Shown piece after piece: positions 1 through 9,161 of a stretch of 34,767 nt of DNA (within the stretch, counting starts at the first letter, position 1; every line of letters starts with the position of its first letter). The DNA lies in NCBI GenBank assembly GCA_003105015.1, contig PQAF01000031.1, positions 1 to 34,767 on the forward strand, written 5' to 3'. The notes beneath the pieces were generated by a model. That model was not told the DNA's origin. It made no database searches and worked only from the letters and a program-made list of their open reading frames with translations. Origin of the DNA: Rhodocyclales bacterium. Lineage in GTDB: Bacteria > Pseudomonadota > Gammaproteobacteria > Burkholderiales > Rhodocyclaceae. The translations under genes were made by a program, and so were the position numbers.

Positions 1-7
1 CGCTTGC

Positions 8-81
8 GGGGAGAGGGTCGGGGAGAGGGGCAGACGGCCGATCCACCCTCTCCCCAGCCCTCTCCCGCCGGCGGGAGAGGG
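8..81. repeat. REP-like inverted repeat upstream of lutB
   Basis: A GC-rich block of GGGAGAGGG and CCCTCTCCC units. Bases 58-81 form a perfect 24-base palindrome, with CCCTCTCCCGCC as the left arm and its exact complement as the right. The GGGGAGAGGG units at 8-30 can also pair with the CCCTCTCCCC units at 46-66. Such short hairpins are scattered between genes in many proteobacteria. Read through in the lutB frame, the block would give a spurious proline/glycine-rich N-terminus, so it argues against any lutB start upstream of base 103. Confidence 0.75.
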
Positions 82-102
82 AGAAACAATAGGCAACCAA
101 CC

Positions 103-1509
103 ATGGAGCTGCGCTCCAACGAATTCAAGGCCCGCGCCGCCGCCAACCTCGGCGACGCCAAGCTGCAGCGCGGCCTCGGCCTGATCAAGGTGAAGGCGGT
201 GGTGAACCGCGCCAACGCCGTCGCCGAGTTCGGCGACTTCGAGTCGCTGCGCGAGGTGGGCAAGCAGATCCGCAACCGCGCCCTGGCCGACCTCGACTTG
301 TATCTCGAGCGCTTCGAGCGCGAGGCCATCGCGCGCGGCGCCGTGGTGCACTGGGCGGAGAACGCCTCGGAAGCCTGCCGCATCGTCGTCGACATCGCGA
401 AGCAGAACGGCGTGAAGACCGTCGCCAAGTCGAAGTCGATGGTGAGCGAGGAGGTCGGACTCAACGATGCCCTCATCGAAGCGGGCATCGAGCCGATCGA
501 GACCGACCTCGGCGAGTACATCCTGCAGATCAACGACGCCGAGCCGCCCTCGCACATCGTCATGCCGGTGATCCACAAGACCGCCGAGGACGTCGCCGAC
601 CTGTTTCATACCAAGCACGGCACGCCGCGCAAGACCGACCCGGCGGCGCTGACGCGCGAGGCGCGCGAGATCCTGCGGCCGAAGTTTCTCGCCGCCGACA
701 TGGGCGTCTCCGGCGCCAACTTCCTCGTCGCCGAGACCGGCTCGACATTAATAGTGACCAACGAGGGCAACGGCCGCCTGTGCACCACGCTGCCGCGCCT
801 GCACGTCGCCCTCACCGGCATCGAGAAGGCGGTGCCGACGCTGGAGGACGTGTCCATCCTGCTGCGCCTGCTGCCGCGCTCGGCCACGGGGCAGGCCATC
901 ACCAACTACGTCTCGGTGCACACCGGGCCGAAGCACATCGAGGAGACCGACGGCCCGCAGCAGTTCCATATCGTGCTCGTCGACAACGGCCGCTCGAAGC
1001 TGCTGGCCGGCGAGATGCGCGAGATGCTGCGCTGCATCCGCTGCGGCGCCTGCATGAACCACTGCCCGGTGTACCAGGCCGTCGGCGGCCACGCCTACGG
1101 CTGGGTCTATCCCGGCCCGATGGGCAACATCCTGACGCCGTCCTACGTCGGCCTGGAGAACGCCGTCGCCCTGCCCAACGCGGCGACCATGTGCAACCAG
1201 TGCGGCGTCGTCTGCCCGGTGAAGATCCCGCTGCCGGATCTCATGCGCAAGCTGCGCGAGGAGCAGATGGCGCGCGGCCTCAAGCCCTGGCCGGAGCGCT
1301 TGGGCCTCGCCCTGTGGGGCTGGGCGGCGCAGCGGCCGGCGCTCTACGCGCTGGGCACGCGCTTCGCCGCGCGCTTCATGAAGTGGCTGGGCGGCGACGA
1401 AAAGCTGATCCACCGCCTGCCGCTTGCCGCCGGCTGGAGCGACGGCCGCGATTTCCCGGCGCCCGCCGGCAAGACTTTCCGCGAGCTGTACAGGGAGAAG
1501 CGCCGATGA
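103..1509 (+). CDS. lutB: Lactate utilization iron-sulfur protein LutB (LUD domain plus 2x[4Fe-4S])
   Basis: LutB is a cytosolic subunit of the LutABC L-lactate oxidation complex, which oxidises lactate to pyruvate. The protein has 468 residues. An N-terminal LUD domain spans roughly residues 60-300 and contains a GANFLVAETGS stretch. Two ferredoxin-type clusters follow: CxxCxxCxxxCP at about residues 311-321 and CxxCxxxCP at about 364-372. A C-terminal tail typical of the family follows. The ATG at 103 is chosen because the in-frame sequence before it is a REP-like repeat. The stop overlaps the start of lutC (ATGA), so the two are translationally coupled. lutA, normally first in the operon, would lie off the left edge. 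The family assignment is firm; lactate as substrate follows from family knowledge. Confidence 0.9.
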   Translation: MELRSNEFKARAAANLGDAKLQRGLGLIKVKAVVNRANAVAEFGDFESLREVGKQIRNRALADLDLYLERFEREAIARGAVVHWAENASEACRIVVDIAKQNGVKTVAKSKSMVSEEVGLNDALIEAGIEPIETDLGEYILQINDAEPPSHIVMPVIHKTAEDVADLFHTKHGTPRKTDPAALTREAREILRPKFLAADMGVSGANFLVAETGSTLIVTNEGNGRLCTTLPRLHVALTGIEKAVPTLEDVSILLRLLPRSATGQAITNYVSVHTGPKHIEETDGPQQFHIVLVDNGRSKLLAGEMREMLRCIRCGACMNHCPVYQAVGGHAYGWVYPGPMGNILTPSYVGLENAVALPNAATMCNQCGVVCPVKIPLPDLMRKLREEQMARGLKPWPERLGLALWGWAAQRPALYALGTRFAARFMKWLGGDEKLIHRLPLAAGWSDGRDFPAPAGKTFRELYREKRR

Positions 1510-2147
1510 GCAGCCGCGACGCCATCCTCGGCCGCGTGCGTGCGGCCCTGAATAGAAAAGTCAGTCCCGCCGGCACGGCGGCCATCGACGCCCACCTCGC
1601 CGCCCATCCCGTAGGCCTGCAGCCGCCGCGCGATTGGGAACCGGAACTGCGCTTCCGCACCCGCGCCGAGGCGCTCGCCAGCACCGTCGAGAAGGTGGGC
1701 AGCCTCGCGGCCGTGCCCGGCGCCGTGGCGCGCTATCTGGTCGTGAACAACCTGCCCACCGGCGGCGTCTGCTGGCCCAGCCTGCGCAAGCTCGACTGGA
1801 TCGGCGCCGGCCTCGGCATGGAAGACCGCCCGGCGCGCGGCGACGACCTCGTCGGCGTCACCGGCTGCTTCTGTGCCATCGCCGAGACCGGCACGCTGAT
1901 GCTGCTCTCCGGCGCCGACACGCCGGCCGCGGCGAGCCTGCTGCCCGAGACCCACATCGCCATCGTCGAGACGGTGCGCATCGTGCCCTTCATGGAGGAC
2001 GCCTGGGCGCTCCTGCGCACCGAGCGCGGCCGCCCGCCGCGCGCCGTGAACTTCGTCTCCGGCCCCTCGCGCACCGCCGACATCGAGCAGACCGTCACCA
2101 TGGGCGCGCACGGGCCGTATCGGGTGCATATAATCCTGGTCGGCTGA
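1506..2147 (+). CDS. lutC: Lactate utilization protein LutC (LUD domain)
   Basis: The 213-residue product is a single LUD domain. The conserved core GVTGCFCAIAETGTLML followed by LLPETHIAIV is typical of LutC/YkgG, the third subunit of the L-lactate oxidation complex. The gene starts inside the lutB stop (ATGA overlap), which supports coupled synthesis of the two subunits. No signal peptide or membrane segment is visible, in keeping with a cytosolic partner of LutB. Its length is normal for the family. Confidence 0.9.
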   Translation: MSSRDAILGRVRAALNRKVSPAGTAAIDAHLAAHPVGLQPPRDWEPELRFRTRAEALASTVEKVGSLAAVPGAVARYLVVNNLPTGGVCWPSLRKLDWIGAGLGMEDRPARGDDLVGVTGCFCAIAETGTLMLLSGADTPAAASLLPETHIAIVETVRIVPFMEDAWALLRTERGRPPRAVNFVSGPSRTADIEQTVTMGAHGPYRVHIILVG

Positions 2148-2187
2148 GCCGGGAGACTCGTCGCCTGGAACGAACAGGGAGGTTCCG

Positions 2188-2976
2188 ATGAAGCAAGGAT
2201 TGATCTTTGCATTGGCATTGGTTTGCGGGAGCGCGTTCGCCCAGCTCGAAGTCAAGGAGTTGCCGACCCGTCCCGACGTGACGATCCGCTTCGTCTACGC
2301 CAAGGCGGAAAATCCGGTCGCCAACGCCGTCCTGTTCCAGGGCGGTCCCGGCAACATCGGCATCTTTCCCAACGGCTCGATGCGCGTCGAGAACTTTCTC
2401 TCCGGCGGCGCCGCGCGCTTCACGCAGAACGGCATTTCCGTCGCCATCGTCGATGTCCCCTCGGATCGCCGCAGCCTGGACGATTTCCGCCACACGCCGG
2501 AGCACGCGCAGGACGCCGCGGCCGTCATCGCCTTCCTGCGGCAGCAGAACAGGCTGCCGGTCTGGGCCATCGGCACCAGCAACGGTTCCCTGTCGGCCGC
2601 CACCGCCGCCGTGCTGCTCAAGGAGCGCGGCCCGGACGGCATCGTGCTGACGGCATCGACCACCAGCAAGCCGGTGCCCGCCGCCCACCCCGTGACGGAC
2701 GCGGCGCTCGACCAGGTCACGGTGCCCGTGCTGTTCGTCCACCACAAGGACGACGCCTGCCATGTCACCCCCTACGGCGCCATCCCGAGCGTCATGGCGT
2801 CGATGAAGCAGGCCAAGGTCGTCGACCTGATCACCGTCGAGGGCGGCGAGAACCGCGGCAACCCCTGCCATTCCGGCTACCACCAGTTCCTCGGCATCGA
2901 GGCCAAGGTGACGCAGCAGATCGCGGACTGGATCAAGCGCTACCAGTCGCAAGGAAAGGCGCGCGCTGGCTCATGA
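2188..2976 (+). CDS. Secreted alpha/beta hydrolase, function unknown
   Basis: The 262-residue product has a clear signal peptide (residues 1-19, ending AFA before Gln), so it is exported. A nucleophile elbow GTSNGS supplies the probable catalytic Ser. An HKDDAC motif near residue 190 could give the acid and YHQF near residue 234 the His, which is the usual order of the alpha/beta hydrolase triad. An oxyanion-type GGPGN segment sits near residue 52. A GGGAGG ribosome-binding site lies 6-8 bases before the ATG. It begins 40 bases after lutC and may share its transcript. The substrate cannot be read from the sequence; esterase or lipase-like activity is the general expectation. Confidence 0.75.
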   Translation: MKQGLIFALALVCGSAFAQLEVKELPTRPDVTIRFVYAKAENPVANAVLFQGGPGNIGIFPNGSMRVENFLSGGAARFTQNGISVAIVDVPSDRRSLDDFRHTPEHAQDAAAVIAFLRQQNRLPVWAIGTSNGSLSAATAAVLLKERGPDGIVLTASTTSKPVPAAHPVTDAALDQVTVPVLFVHHKDDACHVTPYGAIPSVMASMKQAKVVDLITVEGGENRGNPCHSGYHQFLGIEAKVTQQIADWIKRYQSQGKARAGS

Positions 2977-3046
2977 GCGCGCAGGACATGCAGGGCGTTT
3001 CGCCGCCCCGCCGGGACTGACTTTTCGGATTGGTAGAGGCTGCGAG

Positions 3047-3469
3047 CTAACGCGTGCGGTAGCTGGCGTGGCAGGCCACGCAGTTTTCCGTCAGCTTTGG
3101 CAGGAGCGCCAGGGCGCGCTCGCGCTCGCCGCTCGCTGCGGCCGCGGCGAACTCGCTGGCGGCCAGGTGGCCGTTGCGGCCCAGCTCGTGCATCGCCGCC
3201 GGCATCTGCGGCCCCGGCCGCTGCTCGAACGGCAGCCGGGCGTTCTTGCCCATCGCACTGCGGCCAAGCTTCGTTTCCGCAACCTCGCCGGCCTCCTTGA
3301 GCTTGTTCGCCGCCACCAGCGACAGGATTTCGTTGACCGCGATCAGGTTGTCGAGCATCTCCTGACGCAGAACCTCCTGCGCCTGCGGCGTCAGCCGGGC
3401 CAACTGGCGGGTGTCCTCGGCGGCAGCCGGAAGGGCGATGAGCATTGCGGTGAATAGCAGTTTTTTCAT
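3047..3469 (-). CDS. Cytochrome c'/c556-like periplasmic haem protein
   Basis: The 140-residue product has a signal peptide (MKKLLFTAMLIALPAAAE). Its body is helical and charged, with one haem c site, CVACHASYR, at the extreme C-terminus. A single CxxCH near the end of a short exported helical protein is the layout of the cytochrome c' / c556 family (four-helix bundle). These proteins bind NO or take part in electron transfer. The start at 3469 is preferred over an in-frame ATG at 3484 because GAGG lies at the right distance upstream of 3469, while the upstream ATG has its purines directly abutting. The partner protein is unknown. Confidence 0.75.
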   Translation of the reverse strand: MKKLLFTAMLIALPAAAEDTRQLARLTPQAQEVLRQEMLDNLIAVNEILSLVAANKLKEAGEVAETKLGRSAMGKNARLPFEQRPGPQMPAAMHELGRNGHLAASEFAAAAASGERERALALLPKLTENCVACHASYRTR

Positions 3470-3496
3470 GTGCGCCTCGTTCATCCCCTCGGCTTA

Positions 3497-3847
3497 TCAC
3501 CAGCTTACGAAATCGGAATCGCCGATCTTCTTGAGATGGAGCTTTCTGTCCGGGCGATATTTGTCCAGCAAATTGACATCCTGCAGCGTCAGCACGGTGC
3601 CGCCCTTCTCCCGCTGCTCAAGCCGGTCGAGCAGGGGCTCGAGTTCTCCCGGCCGAAACCAGACCCCATGGATTTTCATGTGGCCGAGCAGTCGGCGCGT
3701 GGCCAGATAGGCAACCCACGTCCACAGGGCGAAGCCGAGGATTCCGGCGACCAGCCAGAGGGCATAGGGGCCGTTCGGGCCCAGGGAAGACCACCAGGCC
3801 TGCGCCTGGCGCCAGTATGGTTCGATGAACTGCACGAGCATGTCCAT
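3497..3847 (-). CDS. Small single-pass membrane protein, unknown function
   Basis: I do not recognise this 116-residue protein. A hydrophobic stretch at about residues 28-50 (YALWLVAGILGFALWTWVAYL) looks like one transmembrane helix. The C-terminal half is soluble and charged, rich in Lys, Arg, Asp and Leu. Two GGAGG-type sites lie just upstream of the ATG, so the start is well supported. It is transcribed away from pstS, so its promoter shares the 135-base divergent region that holds the Pho box. Whether it responds to phosphate is open. Confidence 0.6.
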   Translation of the reverse strand: MDMLVQFIEPYWRQAQAWWSSLGPNGPYALWLVAGILGFALWTWVAYLATRRLLGHMKIHGVWFRPGELEPLLDRLEQREKGGTVLTLQDVNLLDKYRPDRKLHLKKIGDSDFVSW

Positions 3848-3916
3848 GATGCCGTCCTCCTATCCTCCTGGCATTGTAGTGGCAACAAAGTGAAATGCCA
3901 AAAACGCCAGCCCGGG

Positions 3917-3934
3917 CCGTAACAATCCCGTCAC
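3917..3934 (+). promoter_or_regulatory. Candidate Pho box (PhoB site) for pstS
   Basis: Two 7-bp half sites, CCGTAAC and CCGTCAC, are separated by AATC, giving the 11-bp period and 18-bp length of a PhoB box (E. coli consensus CTGTCAT repeats with an AT-rich 4-bp spacer). A weaker third unit, ACGAAAT, follows in phase. It lies 48 bases before the pstS start. pst operons are the classic PhoB target, so this site calibrates the other boxes in the window. Confidence 0.75.
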
Positions 3935-3982
3935 ATTGACGAAATAAACTTCGCTCCGCAACTTCAGACAAGGAGAGAAGAC

Positions 3983-4978
<996 letters not shown>

Positions 4979-4994
4979 GCGCGACGCTCCGCGC

Positions 4995-5025
4995 AGGCCG
5001 GCCCGGCGTGCATCCGGGCCGGCCT
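4995..5025 (+). terminator. GC-rich hairpin between pstS and pstC (attenuator-like)
   Basis: A perfect 12-bp stem (AGGCCGGCCCGG with its complement) closes a 7-base loop. It is followed only by TTCGCTTGCCTT rather than a clean T-run. It sits in the 82-base pstS-pstC gap. Such hairpins often protect the pstS mRNA 3' end or reduce read-through, so that binding protein outnumbers permease. A full stop is unlikely because pstCAB-phoU-phoBR has no other obvious promoter. Confidence 0.6.
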
Positions 5026-5060
5026 TCGCTTGCCTTGCAAGACCAGCCGAGTTCGCTATC

Positions 5061-6008
5061 ATGAGCGGCACGCTTATCACACACATTCCCCAGGCCATGT
5101 CCCCTTCCGAAAGCCGTCTGGCCCACCGTGCCTCGCGCCACGTCAAGGAAAAGATCATCGAGTCGATCCTGTTCCTGGCCGCGCTGGTCTCGGTGTTCAC
5201 GACGCTGGGTATCGTCTACATACTGGTGTCGGAATCGGTGGTGTTCTTTCGCCACGTGCCGGTCTGGGACTTCCTCACCGACACGCAGTGGACGCCGCTC
5301 TTCGACGACGCCCACTTCGGCATCGTGGTGCTGCTGTCGGGCACCCTGGTCAGTTCGGGCGTGGCGCTGGTGGTCGCCATTCCGCTCGGCACGGTGATCG
5401 CCATCTATCTGTCCGAATTCGCCGGCCCGCGCATCCGCGAGACGGTCAAACCGATGCTGGAACTGCTCTCCGGCGTGCCGACCATCGTGTACGGTTATTT
5501 CGCGCTGCTCTTCGTCACGCCGCTGCTGCAGAAATTCCTGCCCGAGCTGCCCGGCTTCAACCTCCTGTCGGCGGGCATCGTCATGGGCATCATGATCATC
5601 CCGACGGTGAGCTCCATCGCCGAGGACGCCATGCGCGCGGTGCCGATGAGCCTGCGCGAGGGGGCCTACGCCATGGGCTCCACCCGCTTCCAGACGGCCA
5701 CCCGCGTCGTCGTGCCGGCCGCCTTCTCCGGCATCATGGCAGCCTACATCCTCGGCATCTCGCGCGCCGTGGGCGAGACCATGATCCTCGCGGTCGCCGC
5801 CGGCATGCAGCCCAACCTGACCTGGAATCCGATGGAGCCGGCCGCCACCATCACCGCCTTCATCGTGCAGGTGGCGCTGGGCGACCTGCCGCACGGCAGC
5901 GTCGGCTACCAGACCATCTTCGCCGCCGGCCTGACGCTGATGCTGATGACCCTGGTCTTCAACATCCTCGGCTACTGGCTGCGGACGAAATACCGGGAGC
6001 GCTACTGA
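5061..6008 (+). CDS. pstC: Phosphate ABC transporter permease PstC
   Basis: This inner-membrane permease half pairs with PstA to form the phosphate channel. From the ATG at 5061 the product has 315 residues. About six hydrophobic helices are visible, together with the ABC permease coupling-loop region REGAYAMGSTRFQTATRVVVPAAFSG. GISRAVGETMILAVAAG is a PstC signature. A second in-frame ATG at 5097 (303 residues) is an equally possible start, as neither has a strong ribosome-binding site. The stop overlaps the pstA start by one base (TGATG). Confidence 0.93.
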   Translation: MSGTLITHIPQAMSPSESRLAHRASRHVKEKIIESILFLAALVSVFTTLGIVYILVSESVVFFRHVPVWDFLTDTQWTPLFDDAHFGIVVLLSGTLVSSGVALVVAIPLGTVIAIYLSEFAGPRIRETVKPMLELLSGVPTIVYGYFALLFVTPLLQKFLPELPGFNLLSAGIVMGIMIIPTVSSIAEDAMRAVPMSLREGAYAMGSTRFQTATRVVVPAAFSGIMAAYILGISRAVGETMILAVAAGMQPNLTWNPMEPAATITAFIVQVALGDLPHGSVGYQTIFAAGLTLMLMTLVFNILGYWLRTKYRERY

Positions 6009-6931
6009 TGGCTTTGCAAACCGCCGCCGAGATCCGCGCGCTGATCGCGCGCCACAAGCGCTGGGACGTCATCTTCGGTGTCATCGGCATTCTCTGCCTG
6101 TCGATCGGCCTGCTCACCTTCGCCACGCTGTTCGTGGACATGCTGATCGACGGCTACGCGCGCCTGCGGCCGGAGTTCTTCACCGAGTTTCCCTCGCGCC
6201 GGGCCGGCCAGGCCGGCATCCTCTCGGCCTGGATCGGCACCATCATGGTGATGCTGGTCACCGCCGCCGTTGCGGTGCCGCTCGGCGTCGCCGCCGGCAT
6301 CTACCTGGAGGAATATGCGCCGAGCAACTGGATGACCCATGTCATCGAGATCAACATCAGCAACCTGGCCGGCGTGCCTTCCATCGTGTACGGCCTTCTG
6401 GCGCTCGGGCTGTTCGTTTACCAGTTCGGCCTCGGCCAGTCCGTGGCCACTGCCGGCCTCACGCTGGCGCTGCTGATCCTGCCGGTGGTGATCGTCGCCA
6501 CGCGCGAGGCGATCCGCGCCATCCCCGGCGCCATCCGCGAGGCGGCCTATGCACTCGGCGCCACCAAGTGGCAGGTGGTGCAGGGCCACATCCTGCCGTA
6601 CTCGACCGGCGGCATCCTCACCGGCGTCATCATCGGCATGGCACGCGCCATCGGCGAGACGGCACCCATCATCACCGTCGGCGCGCTGACCTTTATCGCC
6701 TTCCTGCCGCCGTCGCCGATAAAGGCCGAGCCGCCCTTCATTTCCTTCGAGTGGCTGATGTCGCCCTTCACGGTGATGCCGATCCAGATCTTCAACTGGA
6801 CCTCGCGCCCCGACCCGGCCTTCCAGGCGAACGCCGCCGCGGCCGGCTTCATCCTCGTGTTCATGACTCTGGCGATGAACGGCCTGGCCATCTGGCTGCG
6901 CTACCGCATTCGCCGCAACATCAAGTGGTAA
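6008..6931 (+). CDS. pstA: Phosphate ABC transporter permease PstA
   Basis: The second permease half of the high-affinity phosphate transporter, 307 residues. Several transmembrane helices are visible. The EAA-type coupling loop reads REAAYALGATKWQVVQGHILP, and IGMARAIGETAPIITVGAL is a PstA signature. An extracytoplasmic loop near the C-terminus (residues about 237-265) is rich in Pro, Phe and Trp. The start overlaps the pstC stop by one base. The stop lies 6 bases before pstB, so the permease and ATPase genes are tightly linked. Confidence 0.94.
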   Translation: MALQTAAEIRALIARHKRWDVIFGVIGILCLSIGLLTFATLFVDMLIDGYARLRPEFFTEFPSRRAGQAGILSAWIGTIMVMLVTAAVAVPLGVAAGIYLEEYAPSNWMTHVIEINISNLAGVPSIVYGLLALGLFVYQFGLGQSVATAGLTLALLILPVVIVATREAIRAIPGAIREAAYALGATKWQVVQGHILPYSTGGILTGVIIGMARAIGETAPIITVGALTFIAFLPPSPIKAEPPFISFEWLMSPFTVMPIQIFNWTSRPDPAFQANAAAAGFILVFMTLAMNGLAIWLRYRIRRNIKW

Positions 6932-6937
6932 TCCATC

Positions 6938-7729
<792 letters not shown>

Positions 7730-7743
7730 GAAAGAGGACCGAC

Positions 7744-8457
7744 ATGCCCCACAGCGAACACCTTTCCAAGCAATACGACTCCGACCTGGAGGACATCCGC
7801 TCGCGCGTGCTGCAGATGGGCGGCCTGGTCGAGTCGCAGATCCTCGCCGCCATCGAGTGCTTTGGTACCGGCAACTACGATCTGATGGCCCAGGTCACCG
7901 ACACCGACCGCCGCGTGAACAGCTACGAGGTGGAGATCGACGATGCCTGCACCCACGTCATCGCCAAGCGCCAGCCGGCGGCGAGCGACCTGCGCCTGAT
8001 CATGGCAGTGAGCAAGATCGTCACCGACCTCGAGCGTACCGGCGACGAGGCGGAGAAGATCGCCCGCATGGCGAAGAACATCTACGACCGCGGCCGCCTG
8101 CAGATTCCGCGCTCGGCCGACGTGCGCCACGCCGGCCAGCTGGCGGTGGCCATGCTGCGTCGCGTGCTCGACGCCATGGCGCGGCTGGATGCCGGCGAGG
8201 CCGAGCGCATCATCGCCGAAGACGTCGCCATCGACGACGAGTTCCGCGGCATCGTGCGCCAGCTCGTCACCTTCGTCATGGAGGACCCGCGCACCATCTC
8301 GACGGTGCTCGACATCGTCTGGATCGCCAAGGCCATCGAACGCATCGGCGACCACGCCAAGAACATCGCCGAGCAGGTGATCTACATCGTGCACGGCACC
8401 GACGTGCGCCACACCGCCCGCGAGGACCACGGCGAGCCGGACGGGGCGCCGCAATAG
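7744..8457 (+). CDS. phoU: Phosphate signalling regulator PhoU
   Basis: PhoU couples Pst transport activity to the PhoR kinase and keeps the pathway off when phosphate is plentiful. The 237-residue protein is all-helical with two PhoU repeats. Each carries the metal-binding E/DxxxD-type motif: VTDLERTGDEAEKIARMAKN in the first and IAKAIERIGDHAKNIAEQVIY in the second. The N-terminal SEHLSKQYDSDLEDIRSRVLQMG is characteristic. It lies between pstB and phoB, the expected place. A second, DUF47-type PhoU relative is encoded at 16487-18427. Confidence 0.95.
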   Translation: MPHSEHLSKQYDSDLEDIRSRVLQMGGLVESQILAAIECFGTGNYDLMAQVTDTDRRVNSYEVEIDDACTHVIAKRQPAASDLRLIMAVSKIVTDLERTGDEAEKIARMAKNIYDRGRLQIPRSADVRHAGQLAVAMLRRVLDAMARLDAGEAERIIAEDVAIDDEFRGIVRQLVTFVMEDPRTISTVLDIVWIAKAIERIGDHAKNIAEQVIYIVHGTDVRHTAREDHGEPDGAPQ

Positions 8458-8459
8458 GC

Positions 8460-9152
8460 ATGGCGACCCGCGCGCTCGTCGTCGAGGACGATCCGGCCAT
8501 CCAGGAGCTGATCCGCTTCACGCTGGAGAAGGCCGGCATGAAGGCGACCACCGCGGCCAGCGCGGAGGATGCGCTGGCGAACCTGAAGGCCGAGCTGCCC
8601 GATGTCGTGCTGATCGACTGGATGCTGCCGAAAATGTCCGGCCTGGCGCTGGCGCGCCAGCTGCGCGAATCCGCCCGCACCGAGAAGCTGCCGCTGATCA
8701 TGGTCACCGCCCGCGGCGAGGAGGCCGATCGCGTTGCCGGCCTCGATCAGGGCGCCGACGATTATCTCGTCAAGCCCTTCAGCCCGCGCGAACTGCTGGC
8801 GCGCATCCAGGCGGTGCTGCGCCGGCGCGCGCCGCATGCGGCCGAGACGGCGCTGGTCTTCGGCCCGCTGCACCTGGATCCCATCTCCTACGAAGTCAGG
8901 CTCGACGGCCGCCCTGTCGAGCTGGCGCCGACCGAGTTCAAGCTGCTGCGCTTCTTCATGGCCCACCCCGGCCGGGTCTTCACGCGGCCCCAGGTGCTCG
9001 ACCAGGTCTGGGGCGACCATGTCTTCATCGAGGAGCGTACGGTGGATGTGCACATCCGCCGCCTGCGCCAGGCGCTCGGTCCGCAAGGCGAACAGTTGAT
9101 CGAGACGGTGCGCGGCGCCGGTTACAAGCTCTCCCTGCCGCGGTCGGGCTGA
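8460..9152 (+). CDS. phoB: Phosphate regulon response regulator PhoB
   Basis: The 230-residue product has a receiver domain (residues 1-120) with acidic pocket Glu9-Asp10-Asp11, phospho-acceptor Asp53, Thr83 and Lys105. An OmpR/PhoB winged-helix DNA-binding domain follows (about 130-228), with TVDVHIRRLRQAL as the recognition-helix region and a GAGYKL wing. All phosphorylation residues are present. It begins 2 bases after the phoU stop and is followed 9 bases later by phoR. It is the likely reader of the five Pho boxes described in this window. Confidence 0.95.
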   Translation: MATRALVVEDDPAIQELIRFTLEKAGMKATTAASAEDALANLKAELPDVVLIDWMLPKMSGLALARQLRESARTEKLPLIMVTARGEEADRVAGLDQGADDYLVKPFSPRELLARIQAVLRRRAPHAAETALVFGPLHLDPISYEVRLDGRPVELAPTEFKLLRFFMAHPGRVFTRPQVLDQVWGDHVFIEERTVDVHIRRLRQALGPQGEQLIETVRGAGYKLSLPRSG

Positions 9153-9161
9153 ACCGCCGCG

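Noticed and set aside
4..102. N-terminal extension of lutB by 33 residues
   Set aside because: The extension translates a REP-like palindrome into Pro/Gly/Arg repeats; family members begin near the ATG at 103.
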